Counted from the stretch's first letter, positions 36,806 to 46,695 are shown. The stretch is DNA of 64,000 bases from Brevibacillus antibioticus (GCF_005217615.1 NZ_SZNK01000001.1:5814501-5878500), one strand, 5' to 3'. Notes: generated from the letters alone by a model not told the origin. Numbers and translations are program-made.

Positions 36806-37463
36806 TGGTTGTCATGACGTGAGCAATGGCTGCCTCCTTGTCCGGACCGTGCAACAGCATATGATTGGAATTCTCGTACCAAGAAATGTGCGGAGAAGCT
36901 GCTTCATCCACACTGGTCGCGAGTATTTGTGCACTCACAGCGTGCACAGTATCGTCTCGCCTTGCTTGTAGCAGGAAGTAAGGGGTGGTAATTTGAGGCA
37001 ACAGCGTCTTCGTTTCTGCCAACAGCCTGCGAAATTGTAGCATGCTGCTAAAAGGGATTCTGCCGATGCCATGAATGTAGCGTTTGGAGTGGGTAGAGAA
37101 ATCCTCACGCAAATAGTGCATCGCCTCTTTGACATCCCAATATTTATAAGGAGTGTTGATGGTAATCAGCAGGGCGACGGGGTATTTCGTCGTCAAGTGA
37201 AAGGCGAGCAGTCCCCCCATGGAAAATCCGATGACCACGATGGTGTCAGCGCGCATGACCAGTCGCTTGTAGCCTTCTTCTGCCGAGCGGAGCCAGTCGT
37301 GGCGGGTGCTTTTTGCCATGTGACGACGAGTAGTCCCATGACCCTCCAAGGTAGGGCATTCCACCTGATAGCCAGCCTCGCGGAGCTTTTTGGCGAGCGG
37401 GAGTATGTCGTTGATGTCTCCGGCAAATCCATGGATGAGTAAGCAACCGACTGTTCCTGACAT
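36783..37463 (-). CDS. Alpha/beta hydrolase, carboxylesterase (Est30-like)
   Basis: A 226-residue soluble esterase. The oxyanion region HGFAGDINDI lies near residue 10, the nucleophile serine in GFSMGG near 80, the acid in ARRDDTVHA near 178 and the catalytic histidine in NSNHMLLHGPDKE near 205-213. This is the monoacylglycerol-lipase/Est30 pattern. ATG 37463, after AGAGGAAGAG, gives the normal family start; the longer frame to 37592 adds a spurious hydrophobic stretch. The end overlaps the MFS gene tail to tail. Confidence 0.85.
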   Translation of the reverse strand: MSGTVGCLLIHGFAGDINDILPLAKKLREAGYQVECPTLEGHGTTRRHMAKSTRHDWLRSAEEGYKRLVMRADTIVVIGFSMGGLLAFHLTTKYPVALLITINTPYKYWDVKEAMHYLREDFSTHSKRYIHGIGRIPFSSMLQFRRLLAETKTLLPQITTPYFLLQARRDDTVHAVSAQILATSVDEAASPHISWYENSNHMLLHGPDKEAAIAHVMTTIKKRFPS

Positions 37464-37564
37464 GGAATCTCTTCCTCTCAGATACTGGGAAATTTGATGG
37501 ATCATCCATATTATATACGAATAGGGGAGAAGAAGGCGACCGCACAAGTGTGCCCACACCAAGC

Positions 37565-37612
37565 AAAAAAAGGAAAGAAAAAGCGACTTCACGCAGCTGC
37601 GATGAAGTCGGC
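37565..37612 (-). terminator. Terminator after scoB
   Basis: Stem GCGACTTC (37583-37590) with GAAGTCGGC (37604-37612); on the minus strand it is followed by CTTTTTCTTTCC. Confidence 0.75.
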
Positions 37613-37648
37613 TATTTTACTAACGGGGTTCTATACCTGAAAAATAGG

Positions 37649-38305
37649 TTACAGCCCAATGGTTTTCAGTTCTGGAGAGATAAGGAGCGTAGGCTCTGTG
37701 CAGGCTTGGATATCTTCCGCTGTATAGCCTTCTGCCACTTCGACGAGGACGAGCCCGTCTGGTGTCACGTCCATGACAGCTCTGTCCGTAATGATACGGT
37801 TGACAACCTTCTTGCCGGTAAGTGGGAGGGCACATTCATTCAAGATTTTTGTCTCACCATGCTTGTTGACATGATCCATGATGACGACGATTTTTTTTGC
37901 GCCGTGGACGAGATCCATGGCACCGCCCATGCCCTTGACCATTTTTCCAGGAATCATCCAGTTTGCGAGATCACCCGCAGCCGAAACCTCCATCGCCCCT
38001 AAAATAGCGAGATCGATATGGCCGCCGCGAATCATTGCAAACGATTCAGCACTGGAGAAGTAGGCTGCACCTGGAATAGCCGTAACGGTTTCTTTTCCGG
38101 CGTTGATGAGATCAGGATCGAGATCTTCCTCCGTCGGGTAAGGGCCAATTCCGAGCAAGCCGTTTTCCGATTGCAGAACGACCGTTTTTCCTTCCGGGAT
38201 GTAGTTGGCGACGAGCGTGGGCATTCCAATCCCCAAGTTTACGTAAAAGCCATCTTCTATTTCTCCGGCGGCACGAGTGGCGATTTGCTCACGTGTAAGT
38301 GACAT
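37649..38305 (-). CDS. scoB: 3-oxoacid CoA-transferase, subunit B
   Basis: The 218-residue beta subunit of succinyl-CoA:3-ketoacid CoA transferase, which moves CoA between succinate and acetoacetate. The catalytic glutamate is in SENGLLGIG near residue 46, and [19 protein letters not shown] motifs near 105-135 fit the family. It is encoded 46 bp after scoA. Whether the physiological acid is acetoacetate or another short-chain acid is not determined. Confidence 0.92.
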   Translation of the reverse strand: MSLTREQIATRAAGEIEDGFYVNLGIGMPTLVANYIPEGKTVVLQSENGLLGIGPYPTEEDLDPDLINAGKETVTAIPGAAYFSSAESFAMIRGGHIDLAILGAMEVSAAGDLANWMIPGKMVKGMGGAMDLVHGAKKIVVIMDHVNKHGETKILNECALPLTGKKVVNRIITDRAVMDVTPDGLVLVEVAEGYTAEDIQACTEPTLLISPELKTIGL

Positions 38306-38351
38306 CTGTGTTTTCCTCCCTTGAATGTAATCCGATTCTCTCTGTTGCTCT

Positions 38352-39044
38352 CTATGAGCGGACTGTGCGTCGTTCGATGCGTTTCTCGAACGAAGGTGCC
38401 TGTATCACACGTTGCACATAAACACTTGGTGTGTGGATATGCTCAGGGTCTAGTTCACCTGTTTCTACGATTTCTTCCACTTCGACGATGGTGATTTTTC
38501 CGGCTGTTGCCATCATCGGATTGAAGTTTTGGGCTGTTTTGCGGAAGACGAGATTGCCCATCTTGTCAGCTTTCCACGCCTTGATCAGTGCGAAATCGCC
38601 CGTGATGCCATACTCAAGCAGGTACTCTTTCCCTGCGAAATCACGCGTTTCCCGTCCTTCGGCGATAGGTGTGCCGACTCCAGCTGGGGTATAGAATGCT
38701 GGTATACCAGCTCCACCTGCACGAATTCTCTCCGCCAGCGTACCTTGTGGTGTCAACTCGACTTCGAGCTCACCCGACAAAAATTGACGTTCGAATTCCT
38801 TATTTTCTCCCACATAAGAGGAGACCATTTTTTTGATTTGCTTTTCGCGTAAAAGGAGACCGAGTCCCCAATCATCTACTCCACAGTTATTTGAGACGAC
38901 AGTCAAGTTTTTCACTGCTTTGTCTCGCAGGGCGATAATCAGATTCTCCGGAATTCCTACCAATCCGAAGCCGCCCACTAATAAAGTGGCTCCATCGTGA
39001 ATATCAGCCACGATGTCCGTGTAAGAAGTGTAAATTTTGGCCAT
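38352..39044 (-). CDS. scoA: 3-oxoacid CoA-transferase, subunit A
   Basis: The 230-residue alpha subunit, with the CoA-transferase glycine motif [16 protein letters not shown] near residues 21-36 and [11 protein letters not shown] near 50-60. ATG 39044 follows GGGAGTG; the longer frame to 39095 only adds a hydrophobic leader that the family lacks. A catabolite-responsive-element-like site 36 bp upstream suggests repression by CcpA while sugar is present. Confidence 0.92.
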   Translation of the reverse strand: MAKIYTSYTDIVADIHDGATLLVGGFGLVGIPENLIIALRDKAVKNLTVVSNNCGVDDWGLGLLLREKQIKKMVSSYVGENKEFERQFLSGELEVELTPQGTLAERIRAGGAGIPAFYTPAGVGTPIAEGRETRDFAGKEYLLEYGITGDFALIKAWKADKMGNLVFRKTAQNFNPMMATAGKITIVEVEEIVETGELDPEHIHTPSVYVQRVIQAPSFEKRIERRTVRS

Positions 39045-39079
39045 GACGATCACTCCCACCATGAAAAAATAAAAGATTT

Positions 39080-39095
39080 GTGTAAGCGTTAACAA
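39080..39095. promoter_or_regulatory. cre-like site upstream of scoAB
   Basis: GTGTAAGCGTTAACAA matches the CcpA consensus WTGNAARCGNWWWCAW at 15 of 16 positions. It sits 36 bp before the scoA start. The rest of the 39045-39309 gap is A+T rich with no other site recognised. Confidence 0.65.
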
Positions 39096-39309
39096 TTAGG
39101 GCGATGCAATTGCCCCGTTTTCCTACCCTTCTATCATACTAGATACGAGTTACAAACAAGTGACGAGACATTTGGATTATAAAAAATAATGTAAAATGAC
39201 AGAAAAGTAGTACAACTATGCCGTGTTTTTCTGTAAAATATATTTTGTCAATAATCGTCGATTCTTTGTCAGTATAGGAAGATTCAGGGGGAAATGTGGG
39301 GTTGCAGGA

Positions 39310-40557
39310 ATGAAAAATACGAAAAAATGGATAAGTCTCACGGTTGTGGTCCTGCTGCTCGTGGGGTGCGAAAAGCTAAATGAGAATGTCTCAAGTCTGA
39401 AACGAACGAAAGAAGAAATGGTCATCAAGGTGAAAACGGTAAGTGCGTATACGGTGGGAAATAGTAAGGATGAGCGACTGATGCAAGTGTCAGGTGTAGT
39501 GGCACCGCGTCAGGAGCTGGCTTTATCGTTTGGTGCCTCAGGCAAAATTTCAGGCATTCTCGTTGAAAAAGGAGCCACTGTCAAGGCGGGGCAGACGTTG
39601 GCGACATTAGATGGAACGACCCTGCAGCAAGGAATTCACGCAGCCCAAGGACAGGTAGCAAGTGCTGCGATCAAACGGGAAAAGGCCGCCAAGGGACCGG
39701 AGAGTCATGAGGTGCAGACCAAGAAGCTACAGGTAGAAAAAGCGAGAGAACAGATGCAAAAAGCTCGCGACGAGCTCTCCAAAGCGGCGATTCTGTATGC
39801 GAATGGAGCCATCTCGAAAGATGAAAAAGACAAGCTGGCCTCGGCTCTGCGACAGGCCGAGCTGAGTCTGGAAGAAGAGCAAGTGGCGTACAACAACCTG
39901 CTGAAGGGCGCCGATCCACTGGATATCGAAGAAGCGAATGCAAGTGTCCAGCAGGCCAATGTTCAATTGAGCCGCGCGAAGCAGGAAGCGGCTGATGCGG
40001 TGATCAAAGCTCCGTTTACAGGTGTGGTAGCTGCGATCTCCAAGACAGCGTCGGAGCAAGCTGGACCTGGGACAGAGGTCATTCGAATGGTCGATACGAG
40101 CTCCTGGCTTGTCAAGCTGCAGGTAGAAAGGGAGCAAATCGCCCATTGGCAGGCAGGTAAAGTAGTAAAGGTGAAAGCTCCTGACGGCAGTGAAGCAGAA
40201 GGAAAAGTGACGTTTGTTTCACCTGTTATGGATACCAGCTTGGGGTCTTATCCAGTCGAGGTGACCGTAGACGGTAAGAATGTAGCGTGGAAGGGTGGCA
40301 TGACGGTCACTTGTCAGTATCCGTTGCCAGCGTCAAATGTTGCGCTCGTTCCTGTTAGCAGCATTGGTGTCTCTGATGAAGAATATTACGTCATGAAAAT
40401 CAATGAAAATTCCGTGGAAAAGACGTTTGTCAAAGTGGGAGCATTGCAAGGAACTTTCTATGAGGTAGTGGAAGGTCTCGTGCCTGGTGACCAGATTGTT
40501 GCTGCAGGCTTGTCGTATGTAGTGGATGGTGAGGCGGTGAAGGTGGCGGATGAATAA
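39310..40557 (+). CDS. RND efflux adaptor lipoprotein (HlyD/MFP family)
   Basis: A 415-residue membrane-fusion protein. The signal ends in LLLVGC, so it is a lipoprotein (Cys near residue 19). The lipoyl half-motif SGKISGILVEKGATVKAGQTLATLDG lies near 78-103. A helical hairpin (about 105-225) and ADAVIKAPFTGVVAAISK beta-barrel region follow. ATG 39310 has only a modest GGGG site. The gene overlaps the RND permease gene by 8 bp, so the two proteins should form one export complex across a thick-walled envelope. Confidence 0.88.
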   Translation: MKNTKKWISLTVVVLLLVGCEKLNENVSSLKRTKEEMVIKVKTVSAYTVGNSKDERLMQVSGVVAPRQELALSFGASGKISGILVEKGATVKAGQTLATLDGTTLQQGIHAAQGQVASAAIKREKAAKGPESHEVQTKKLQVEKAREQMQKARDELSKAAILYANGAISKDEKDKLASALRQAELSLEEEQVAYNNLLKGADPLDIEEANASVQQANVQLSRAKQEAADAVIKAPFTGVVAAISKTASEQAGPGTEVIRMVDTSSWLVKLQVEREQIAHWQAGKVVKVKAPDGSEAEGKVTFVSPVMDTSLGSYPVEVTVDGKNVAWKGGMTVTCQYPLPASNVALVPVSSIGVSDEEYYVMKINENSVEKTFVKVGALQGTFYEVVEGLVPGDQIVAAGLSYVVDGEAVKVADE

Positions 40558-43500
40558 CAAGACATTTCTAGCGATTGTCCCCTCCTTTGCCCGCATTCTG
40601 GCGGTCATTTGCTGTCTACTTGCGGTAGGCGCTTGGTTCGGGCTGGATATTAAGACGTTTCCGGATCGGTCTGTGCCTGAATATACAATCAGTCTCTCGG
40701 CACCCAAACTCTCTTCTGCGGAAGTAGACGAATCGGTCGCGAGAAAAGTAGAGGAATCGGTACGTTCACTAGGCAGTGTGCTTACGATTGCTTCCGAATC
40801 TCGGACGGGGTCGGCGGTTATTACTGTAAAAACATCGGAACAAATCGGTTCGAATTACAAGGAACGGTTGGAAAAGAAGCTGGGAGAGATCACGAAGCAG
40901 CTGCCAGTGCAGGAGTGGAGCGTCAGTCAAAGCAATCTGGCAGATAGCAAAATTGGCTTTTATGTCCTGTACGGCACGGACTTGCAGACCTTGTCTGACA
41001 TTGCCCAAAATACCGTCTATGACAAATTGATCAATCTGCCAGGAATCGCTCGCATCGAAATGGACAAGCAAGCCTTGAAGGAGCAGGTAGATATCATTTT
41101 CCGACCGTCCATGCTACTCGCGTACGGGCTTACACCTTCTGATGTTTTGTCACAACTGCCGACAGATGTGGTTGGGGAAGAGGTAGGCTCGGTTGGAGCT
41201 GATAAGGATCGAACCAGGATTCAATGGACGAGTAAATCGGAAGGGCTGCAGGATCTGGGTAAGCACTTGATCTCCTCCGATAAAGGATACGTCCCATTAC
41301 ATACGTTGGCTGACATTCGTGACCGACGCGGGAGCAAAGGTGAAAAAATCGGGATGTATCGTGGCTCGCCTGCATTAGGTATCACGGTGTACGCAGCAGA
41401 TGTCGGGCAATTGCCTGTAATCAGCAAGCAAGTAAAGGAAGCGGTTGCCGAGTTGAATCAGGCTTCAGGAGGAAAATACCGACTCGATTTGTTTCGTGAT
41501 GACGCGCAAACAATCACCGCTGCATTAAGACAGCTTGGAATACTGGCTGTTCTAACCGCTGTCATCTGTTCGCTCTTTTTGTACCTGACCCGAAAACAAT
41601 GGGCAGGGGCTGTACTCGCGCTTTTGGCAAACGTTCTTGCGGTCGGCAGTGTACTTGGAGGCATGTGGCTGTGGGGAATCCCATTGACGCTCTCCACGCT
41701 GGGACCACTCGTAATGTTTTCGCTCTTGTTCACAGGAGCAGGCTCTGCGTTGTTTCATTCGTTTTCAGGGCTGCCCTCGTACTCGTTTGTTCGTTGTTTA
41801 CAAGTGGCCTGGGGGTTGCTGAAGCCGTTTTTGCTCACGGTTGTCGTAGTGGGAGCCTGTTGGACAGGTGTCGTTTTCACTGATTTCCTCAAGGCAGAAG
41901 ATAAGGTTGTCTTGTACGATGCTTGGCCCGTTCTTTTGCTGGGGATGTTTGCTCTTATTCTCGTCTATGGATTTATCACGCCAGTCCTGACAGGTACGTG
42001 GCTGGAAGCTTCCGAACGAGCAGAGATGGAAACACCACGGGCCGCCAATAAAGTGACCAGTTATTTTCAAAATCGCTGGGAACGACTGGTGGAACAAGGG
42101 TATTTGCCTTATGGAATTACACTGGTTGCCTCGCTTGTCTTTGTCTTTTTGCTGAAGTCATTTATTCTTGTAGATCCGTACGCCAAGCTAGATTATGGCG
42201 ACAAGTCGCTTTCTTTGCCAATGGTGCAGGGAAGTAGCATCGATGAAGCCATGCGGGCAGCACAAATAGCTGAGGAGCGTTTGCTCGCCATTGACGAAGT
42301 CCGAGATGTCTACACGATTGCTTCCGAAGAAAAACTGAGCTTTCAACTAAAACTCGTGGACAAATACGATTGGACCCAATCAGTCTCGGAGTTGGAAAAA
42401 GTACTGGACAAAGAGCTACGAGATATTCCGCAGACAGATCCGTTTGCGCTGGTCATTAATAAAGATAAGGCAACTCGTCTCGTCTTGACGATCATGGGGC
42501 CATCCTTGCAAACGACGCAGAACATTGCCAATGAAGTATTGGCATTCATGGAAAAACAGAGTGCGAAGGATAAAGAAGGGCGAGAACTTGTAACAGATGA
42601 ACGAATCGGTGCAGGTGCAGAGGGGACCTTTATCAACATTCGTCCGAAACAAGAGATGCTGGCGCGCTACCGGATTACGCAAGAGGAGATCAAGAGACAA
42701 CTGGAGAGCTATTTGGGAGAAAAAACAGCTGGCAGTGTCTATTGGAATGAACGTCAGGTACCGATCCACGTCCGATTCCCTGACGGGTGGATGGACTATC
42801 CGGATCAAGTGAAACATACTTTGATTCGAACATCACAAGGTAATGTACGACTATCTGAGCTGGTAGATTGGTCAATCGGCAGCGAGCCGCCCGTTTATCA
42901 ACGGGAAGATGGACTGTATGTCTTCAAGGTAAGCAGTGCCGTCTCAGACCCAAGTCGAATTGAGCTGTGGTCTTACATCATTCCTTATTCTATGCAAGAA
43001 AAGGTGACGATCCCCGAAGGCTACACGGTATATAACGACGATGAGCTGGAGAAATTGGAGGAGAAAAAGCTCAACAAGGTTGATTGGAGCAGCCGATTCT
43101 TGACGATTGGCAGTCTGGTTGCCCTCGTACTCATCATGAGCTTGCTTTTGCAACGCAGAACGCGCGATGGATTATTTGCCCTCATTCTCTTGCCAGTCTT
43201 GTCTGGAGGCTTTGCGCTGGGATTGCTATGGTTGGATCGACCCATGAACGTTATGAGCTTCTACGGTATGGTTGCTGCCATTGCCGTCATCGTTTTGCAG
43301 GCACTTCTTGCGATGGATGAGCTGTACAAGGCCCAAGCCGAACAGGAGCGAATTTGGGACGGTATCAAGCTGGGGGCCAAACGCACCATGGTCAATCAAG
43401 CAGGGATATATTTGCCGATCGCGTTAGCCAGCCTTCCGCTAGCTGGGGGCTTGGGGAGTGGAAATGATTCGTTTGCGTCCTTTGCTGGCGTATTGTTGTT

Positions 43501-43798
43501 TGGCATTCTAATGGGGGCTTTTGCTACCCTGGCACTTCTCCCTGGTGTGCAGTATGCAGTTATGCAAAGACAGGCTGCCCATTCTGAGATGTCCTTGCCG
43601 ATTCTCGCTCGTCATTTGCGGATTTGGTGGGAAAACAACCAAGTACGTCGTCGCGATTTCAAAGAAAGAAAACGGGAACAGGGCCGCTCACAAAAAACAG
43701 GGCAAGCCGAAGCCTCGAATCACGATTCCCGGGAGTATGTGCCTGTACAAGAGGACTTCCTGCCTCTTTCTTCTTCTACACATGACGCCAACCGCTAA
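40550..43798 (+). CDS. RND-superfamily permease lacking the usual proton relay
   Basis: A 1082-residue AcrB/SwrC-type permease: helix 1 at the N-terminus, two large porter domains (about 35-320 and 560-860), and two six-helix bundles. The helix-4 segment, where AcrB has an Asp-Asp pair, reads LSTLGPLVMFSLLFTGAGSALFHS (near 378-402) with no acid. The helix-10 segment, normally with lysine, reads YGMVAAIAVIVLQALLAMDELY (near 905-925). The protein is therefore recognisable but divergent at the proton path. Adaptor gene directly upstream. Confidence 0.85.
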   Translation: MNNKTFLAIVPSFARILAVICCLLAVGAWFGLDIKTFPDRSVPEYTISLSAPKLSSAEVDESVARKVEESVRSLGSVLTIASESRTGSAVITVKTSEQIGSNYKERLEKKLGEITKQLPVQEWSVSQSNLADSKIGFYVLYGTDLQTLSDIAQNTVYDKLINLPGIARIEMDKQALKEQVDIIFRPSMLLAYGLTPSDVLSQLPTDVVGEEVGSVGADKDRTRIQWTSKSEGLQDLGKHLISSDKGYVPLHTLADIRDRRGSKGEKIGMYRGSPALGITVYAADVGQLPVISKQVKEAVAELNQASGGKYRLDLFRDDAQTITAALRQLGILAVLTAVICSLFLYLTRKQWAGAVLALLANVLAVGSVLGGMWLWGIPLTLSTLGPLVMFSLLFTGAGSALFHSFSGLPSYSFVRCLQVAWGLLKPFLLTVVVVGACWTGVVFTDFLKAEDKVVLYDAWPVLLLGMFALILVYGFITPVLTGTWLEASERAEMETPRAANKVTSYFQNRWERLVEQGYLPYGITLVASLVFVFLLKSFILVDPYAKLDYGDKSLSLPMVQGSSIDEAMRAAQIAEERLLAIDEVRDVYTIASEEKLSFQLKLVDKYDWTQSVSELEKVLDKELRDIPQTDPFALVINKDKATRLVLTIMGPSLQTTQNIANEVLAFMEKQSAKDKEGRELVTDERIGAGAEGTFINIRPKQEMLARYRITQEEIKRQLESYLGEKTAGSVYWNERQVPIHVRFPDGWMDYPDQVKHTLIRTSQGNVRLSELVDWSIGSEPPVYQREDGLYVFKVSSAVSDPSRIELWSYIIPYSMQEKVTIPEGYTVYNDDELEKLEEKKLNKVDWSSRFLTIGSLVALVLIMSLLLQRRTRDGLFALILLPVLSGGFALGLLWLDRPMNVMSFYGMVAAIAVIVLQALLAMDELYKAQAEQERIWDGIKLGAKRTMVNQAGIYLPIALASLPLAGGLGSGNDSFASFAGVLLFGILMGAFATLALLPGVQYAVMQRQAAHSEMSLPILARHLRIWWENNQVRRRDFKERKREQGRSQKTGQAEASNHDSREYVPVQEDFLPLSSSTHDANR

Positions 43799-43817
43799 AA
43801 TAGGTTGGCGTTTTTCT
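43785..43817 (+). terminator. Terminator overlapping the end of the RND gene
   Basis: ACGCCAACC (43785-43793) with GGTTGGCGT (43803-43811), followed by TTTTTC. The stem includes the last codons of the permease gene. Confidence 0.85.
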
Positions 43818-43908
43818 TTTTCAATCGTTCACGTAGCTGTAACCGACTAACCCGGCATGCGTCATGGTAAGATAGGAAAGAGAATCGAAAGCAGGGGGTA
43901 ACAAATAC

Positions 43909-44412
43909 GTGCGTCGGTATCGAAAAGTATGGGATTACTTGCTTTTGATTGCCATTCTGCTCGGGTTGTTCATTTCTTCTTCACAGCCATACGCCAAGCA
44001 AGACATGCGGGGGACGATTGACAAGCTAGTGGATGAACAGAGCCTACAGAACCGGATAGGCGACATATCGATTCCTTACGGAGGTAAGGATGTGAGCCTG
44101 GAAGAAAAGGGAGCCGCTGGTTTTATAGAGTTCTTTTTACGGAAAGGGATACACTTTACTGTTTTTGCCCTCTTGGCTTTTAGCTGGTATCGTGTGTTTT
44201 CGCATCATCTCTCGTTTGGGCAAGCACTGCCCTGGAGCGCTTTTTGCAGTGTGATGACGGCTGTTTTGGATGAATGGCACCAGACGTTTACACCGGATCG
44301 AACCGGAATGGTGCAGGATGTTTTGCTCGATGCATCTGGATCTGTCACGATGTTGTTGATAATTGCTCTCAATTACCTGTATTCACGAAGGGCATATCGT
44401 TATAAAATGTAG
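43909..44412 (+). CDS. VanZ-family membrane protein
   Basis: A 167-residue protein with four membrane helices and the VanZ signature KGIHFTVFALLAFSWYRVF (near residues 82-100) and DEWHQTFTPDRTGMVQDVLLDASG (near 122-145). VanZ in enterococci gives low teicoplanin resistance by an unknown route; most family members, as here, are not linked to van genes. GTG 43909 follows CAGGGGG. Confidence 0.88.
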   Translation: MRRYRKVWDYLLLIAILLGLFISSSQPYAKQDMRGTIDKLVDEQSLQNRIGDISIPYGGKDVSLEEKGAAGFIEFFLRKGIHFTVFALLAFSWYRVFSHHLSFGQALPWSAFCSVMTAVLDEWHQTFTPDRTGMVQDVLLDASGSVTMLLIIALNYLYSRRAYRYKM

Positions 44413-44474
44413 GAAGCCTATCCATCCTATGGGAAGAGAAGGCTGTGATGAACGATTGGGGAGTGGATTAGATC

Positions 44475-45611
44475 GTGGTAGATAAAAAAAATGTCCTTGT
44501 ACTGAACTGCGGAAGCTCTTCGGTGAAGTACAAGCTTTATGAAATGCCCTCCAAAACATTGATTGCGCATGATTATTTGGAGCAAATCCAGCGTGACCAA
44601 TATGAAGATACTATTCGGGGAGTGTTTGAATCCCTCAAACCATATTCGATAGATATCGTTTCCCATCGTGTTGTCCACGGAGGGGAAGCATTTAAGCAGT
44701 CCGTTATTGTCAATGACCAAGTAAAAGAAGAAATTCGTAACCTGTCACGTTTCGCCCCGCTTCATAACCCTATTAACCTAGCCGGGATTGAAGTTGCTCA
44801 AAGTCTGCTTCCTGATTTAATTCACGTAGCTGTTTTTGATACAGCATTCCATCAAACAATGCCACCATCCTCGTATTTGTACGCACTGCCTTATGAATAC
44901 TACGAGCAATACGGTATTCGCAAATACGGTTTCCATGGAACGTCTCATCGCTATGTAATGGGCCGTGCAGCAGAAATGATGGGGCGCCCGAAAGAGCAGC
45001 TTCGTCTGATTAGCTGCCACATCGGAAGCGGGGTAAGTATCACAGCGATCCGAAATGGTGAATCATATGATACGTCGATGGGTATGACACCGTTGGCTGG
45101 GTTGTCTATGGGTACGCGCAGCGGAAACATTGACCCAGGTATCATCCCGTATATTGAGGAAATTGAAAAGACCGACACGGCTGGCGCTATTAAGATTCTG
45201 AATAATAAGAGCGGTCTCATGGGCGTATCGGGTGTATCCAATGATTTGCGCGACGTTATGAAAAAAGCAGAAGAGGGACATCTTCGCAGCAAGCTCGCTC
45301 TGGAATTATTTACTACCATTCTACATAAGCATGTGGGACTGTACCTTGCTCGACTGAATGGTGTCGACGGTATTATCTTTACGGCAGGTGTTGGAGAAAA
45401 TAGTGCTGCCGTGCGTGATTTGGTGTGCGCTGGTCTGGAATTTGCTGGGGTAAATCTGGATCGCGAGGTAAACCGTACCATAAAAGGGGAGGCATTCATC
45501 AGCACGAAGTACTCTCCGGTAAAAGTCATGGTAATCCCGACAAATGAAGAAATTGTAATGGCAATAGATGCATTTGAACTGGGGCATAACGAGCTTGGAG
45601 TATGTACCTAG
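44475..45611 (+). CDS. ackA: Acetate kinase
   Basis: A 378-residue ASKHA-fold kinase interconverting acetyl phosphate and acetate with ADP/ATP. Key residues are kept: NCGSSS (near residue 10), HRVVHGG arginine, FDTAFH aspartate, CHIGSG histidine, GTRSGNIDPG arginine and TNEE glutamate near the end. It is slightly shorter and more divergent than the main Bacillus AckA (about 395), for instance HIGSGVS instead of HLGNGAS, so it could be a second copy or prefer another short-chain acid. No pta gene is nearby. The GTG start has a weak site. Confidence 0.88.
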   Translation: MVDKKNVLVLNCGSSSVKYKLYEMPSKTLIAHDYLEQIQRDQYEDTIRGVFESLKPYSIDIVSHRVVHGGEAFKQSVIVNDQVKEEIRNLSRFAPLHNPINLAGIEVAQSLLPDLIHVAVFDTAFHQTMPPSSYLYALPYEYYEQYGIRKYGFHGTSHRYVMGRAAEMMGRPKEQLRLISCHIGSGVSITAIRNGESYDTSMGMTPLAGLSMGTRSGNIDPGIIPYIEEIEKTDTAGAIKILNNKSGLMGVSGVSNDLRDVMKKAEEGHLRSKLALELFTTILHKHVGLYLARLNGVDGIIFTAGVGENSAAVRDLVCAGLEFAGVNLDREVNRTIKGEAFISTKYSPVKVMVIPTNEEIVMAIDAFELGHNELGVCT

Positions 45612-45720
45612 AAAGAATAGGCTTTTCAGTATTGGAATTTCTCTGCTATACTAAGAGAATGAGGCTTCTGGTTTGAGGTTCTCACCATTTTTCTGAAAAA
45701 ATAAAAGGAGTGCAAACTGG

Positions 45721-46134
45721 ATGGCAGTACAAGTGGGAAGCATCATCGAAGGAAAAGTGACAGCGATTAAACCGTTTGGGATGTTCGTAGCAGTCAGCGA
45801 AACCGAGCAGGGGCTGGTCCACATTTCCCAAGTAGCAAACGGTTTTGTTAAGGATATCAATGATCACTTTACCGTGGGGGCACAAGTAAAGGTAAAAGTA
45901 CTCTCCATTGATGATGCAGGTAAAATCTCGCTTTCGGTTCGCGCAGCACTCCCAGCGCCTGAGCGTCCGGAACGTGAAGAACGCCGTGGTGGTGGATATC
46001 GTGGAGGCGACCGCGGAGGGAATGCAAAACGAGATAGCGGAGCTTCTTTCGAAGACAAGATGAAAAAATGGATGAAGCACAGCGAAGAGAACCTAGCGAC
46101 AATCAACAAAAAGAACGCAAAACGCGGCTACTAA
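45721..46134 (+). CDS. S1-domain RNA-binding protein (GSP13/YugI-like)
   Basis: A 137-residue protein: an S1 domain at residues 4-73 (VGSIIEGKVTAIKPFGMFVAVSETEQGLVHISQVA...GKISLSVRA) followed by a basic, glycine/arginine-rich linker (REERRGGGYRGGDRGG) and a short helix. The layout matches general stress protein 13/YugI, which associates with ribosomes. AAAGGAG precedes ATG 45721. A strong terminator follows. Confidence 0.88.
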   Translation: MAVQVGSIIEGKVTAIKPFGMFVAVSETEQGLVHISQVANGFVKDINDHFTVGAQVKVKVLSIDDAGKISLSVRAALPAPERPEREERRGGGYRGGDRGGNAKRDSGASFEDKMKKWMKHSEENLATINKKNAKRGY

Positions 46135-46153
46135 GCCTTGCGATAACTAAGAA

Positions 46154-46181
46154 GGACGGGATCAAGCTCCCGTCCTTTTTT
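46154..46181. terminator. Terminator shared by S1-protein and rhodanese genes
   Basis: GGACGGG (46154-46160) with CCCGTCC (46169-46175), then TTTTTT on the plus strand. It overlaps the end of the convergent rhodanese gene. Confidence 0.85.
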
Positions 46182-46575
46182 GCGTTTCCTGTTCGAAAGG
46201 ATTCCCCTCTTTTTCCCAGTATTCCATCCCGCCAAGCATCTCTTTTACTCGAAAGCCGAGAGCGGCCAGTTTCGCGCAAGCCTTTGCAGCACCGTTGCAG
46301 TTGGGGCCCCAGCAGTAGACGACCAGGAGCTTGGTCGGGTCTAGAGTAGCCGTGGTTTCAGCGGTAATAAGCGAATGGGGGAGATTCAGAGCCCCGGGAA
46401 CGTGACCATCCCGATACGCTTTCTCGCTGCGAGCATCCAGGATGTAGAAGCCTTCCACACGGTTTTGGATGTCATTCCACACATCAGAGACATCTGTCTC
46501 AAGAGAAAGCTTGTGGAGAAAATGAGTGCGAGCTACTTCAGGTGATGCGGTGGGTGTTTGCAAAACAAGGGACAT
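46162..46575 (-). CDS. Rhodanese-like domain protein
   Basis: A 137-residue single-domain rhodanese. The motif FYILDARSEKAYRDGHVPGALNLPH (near residues 42-66) and the active-site loop VVYCWGPNCNGAAKA with the probable catalytic cysteine near 91 are clear. GGMEYWEKEG near the end matches the usual C-terminal signature. ATG 46575 follows GAGGAGG. Members carry sulfane sulfur; the CWGPNC loop is also seen in presumed thiol-handling variants. Divergent from a LysR gene. Confidence 0.88.
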   Translation of the reverse strand: MSLVLQTPTASPEVARTHFLHKLSLETDVSDVWNDIQNRVEGFYILDARSEKAYRDGHVPGALNLPHSLITAETTATLDPTKLLVVYCWGPNCNGAAKACAKLAALGFRVKEMLGGMEYWEKEGNPFEQETQKRTGA

Positions 46576-46695
46576 ATCAAAATCCTCCTCGTTACGTGTG
46601 ATGGTGATGTACAAAGCATAGCATTGAAGCAATCATTACAGTTATCTATACTATTCAATAAGAATCATTACTCATTTCTATGGGAGGAAGCTTGG

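Noticed and set aside
40550-43798. Frameshift or loss as the cause of the missing proton-relay residues
   Set aside because: The frame is intact over 1082 residues and the helices concerned are continuous and hydrophobic, so divergence rather than damage is indicated.
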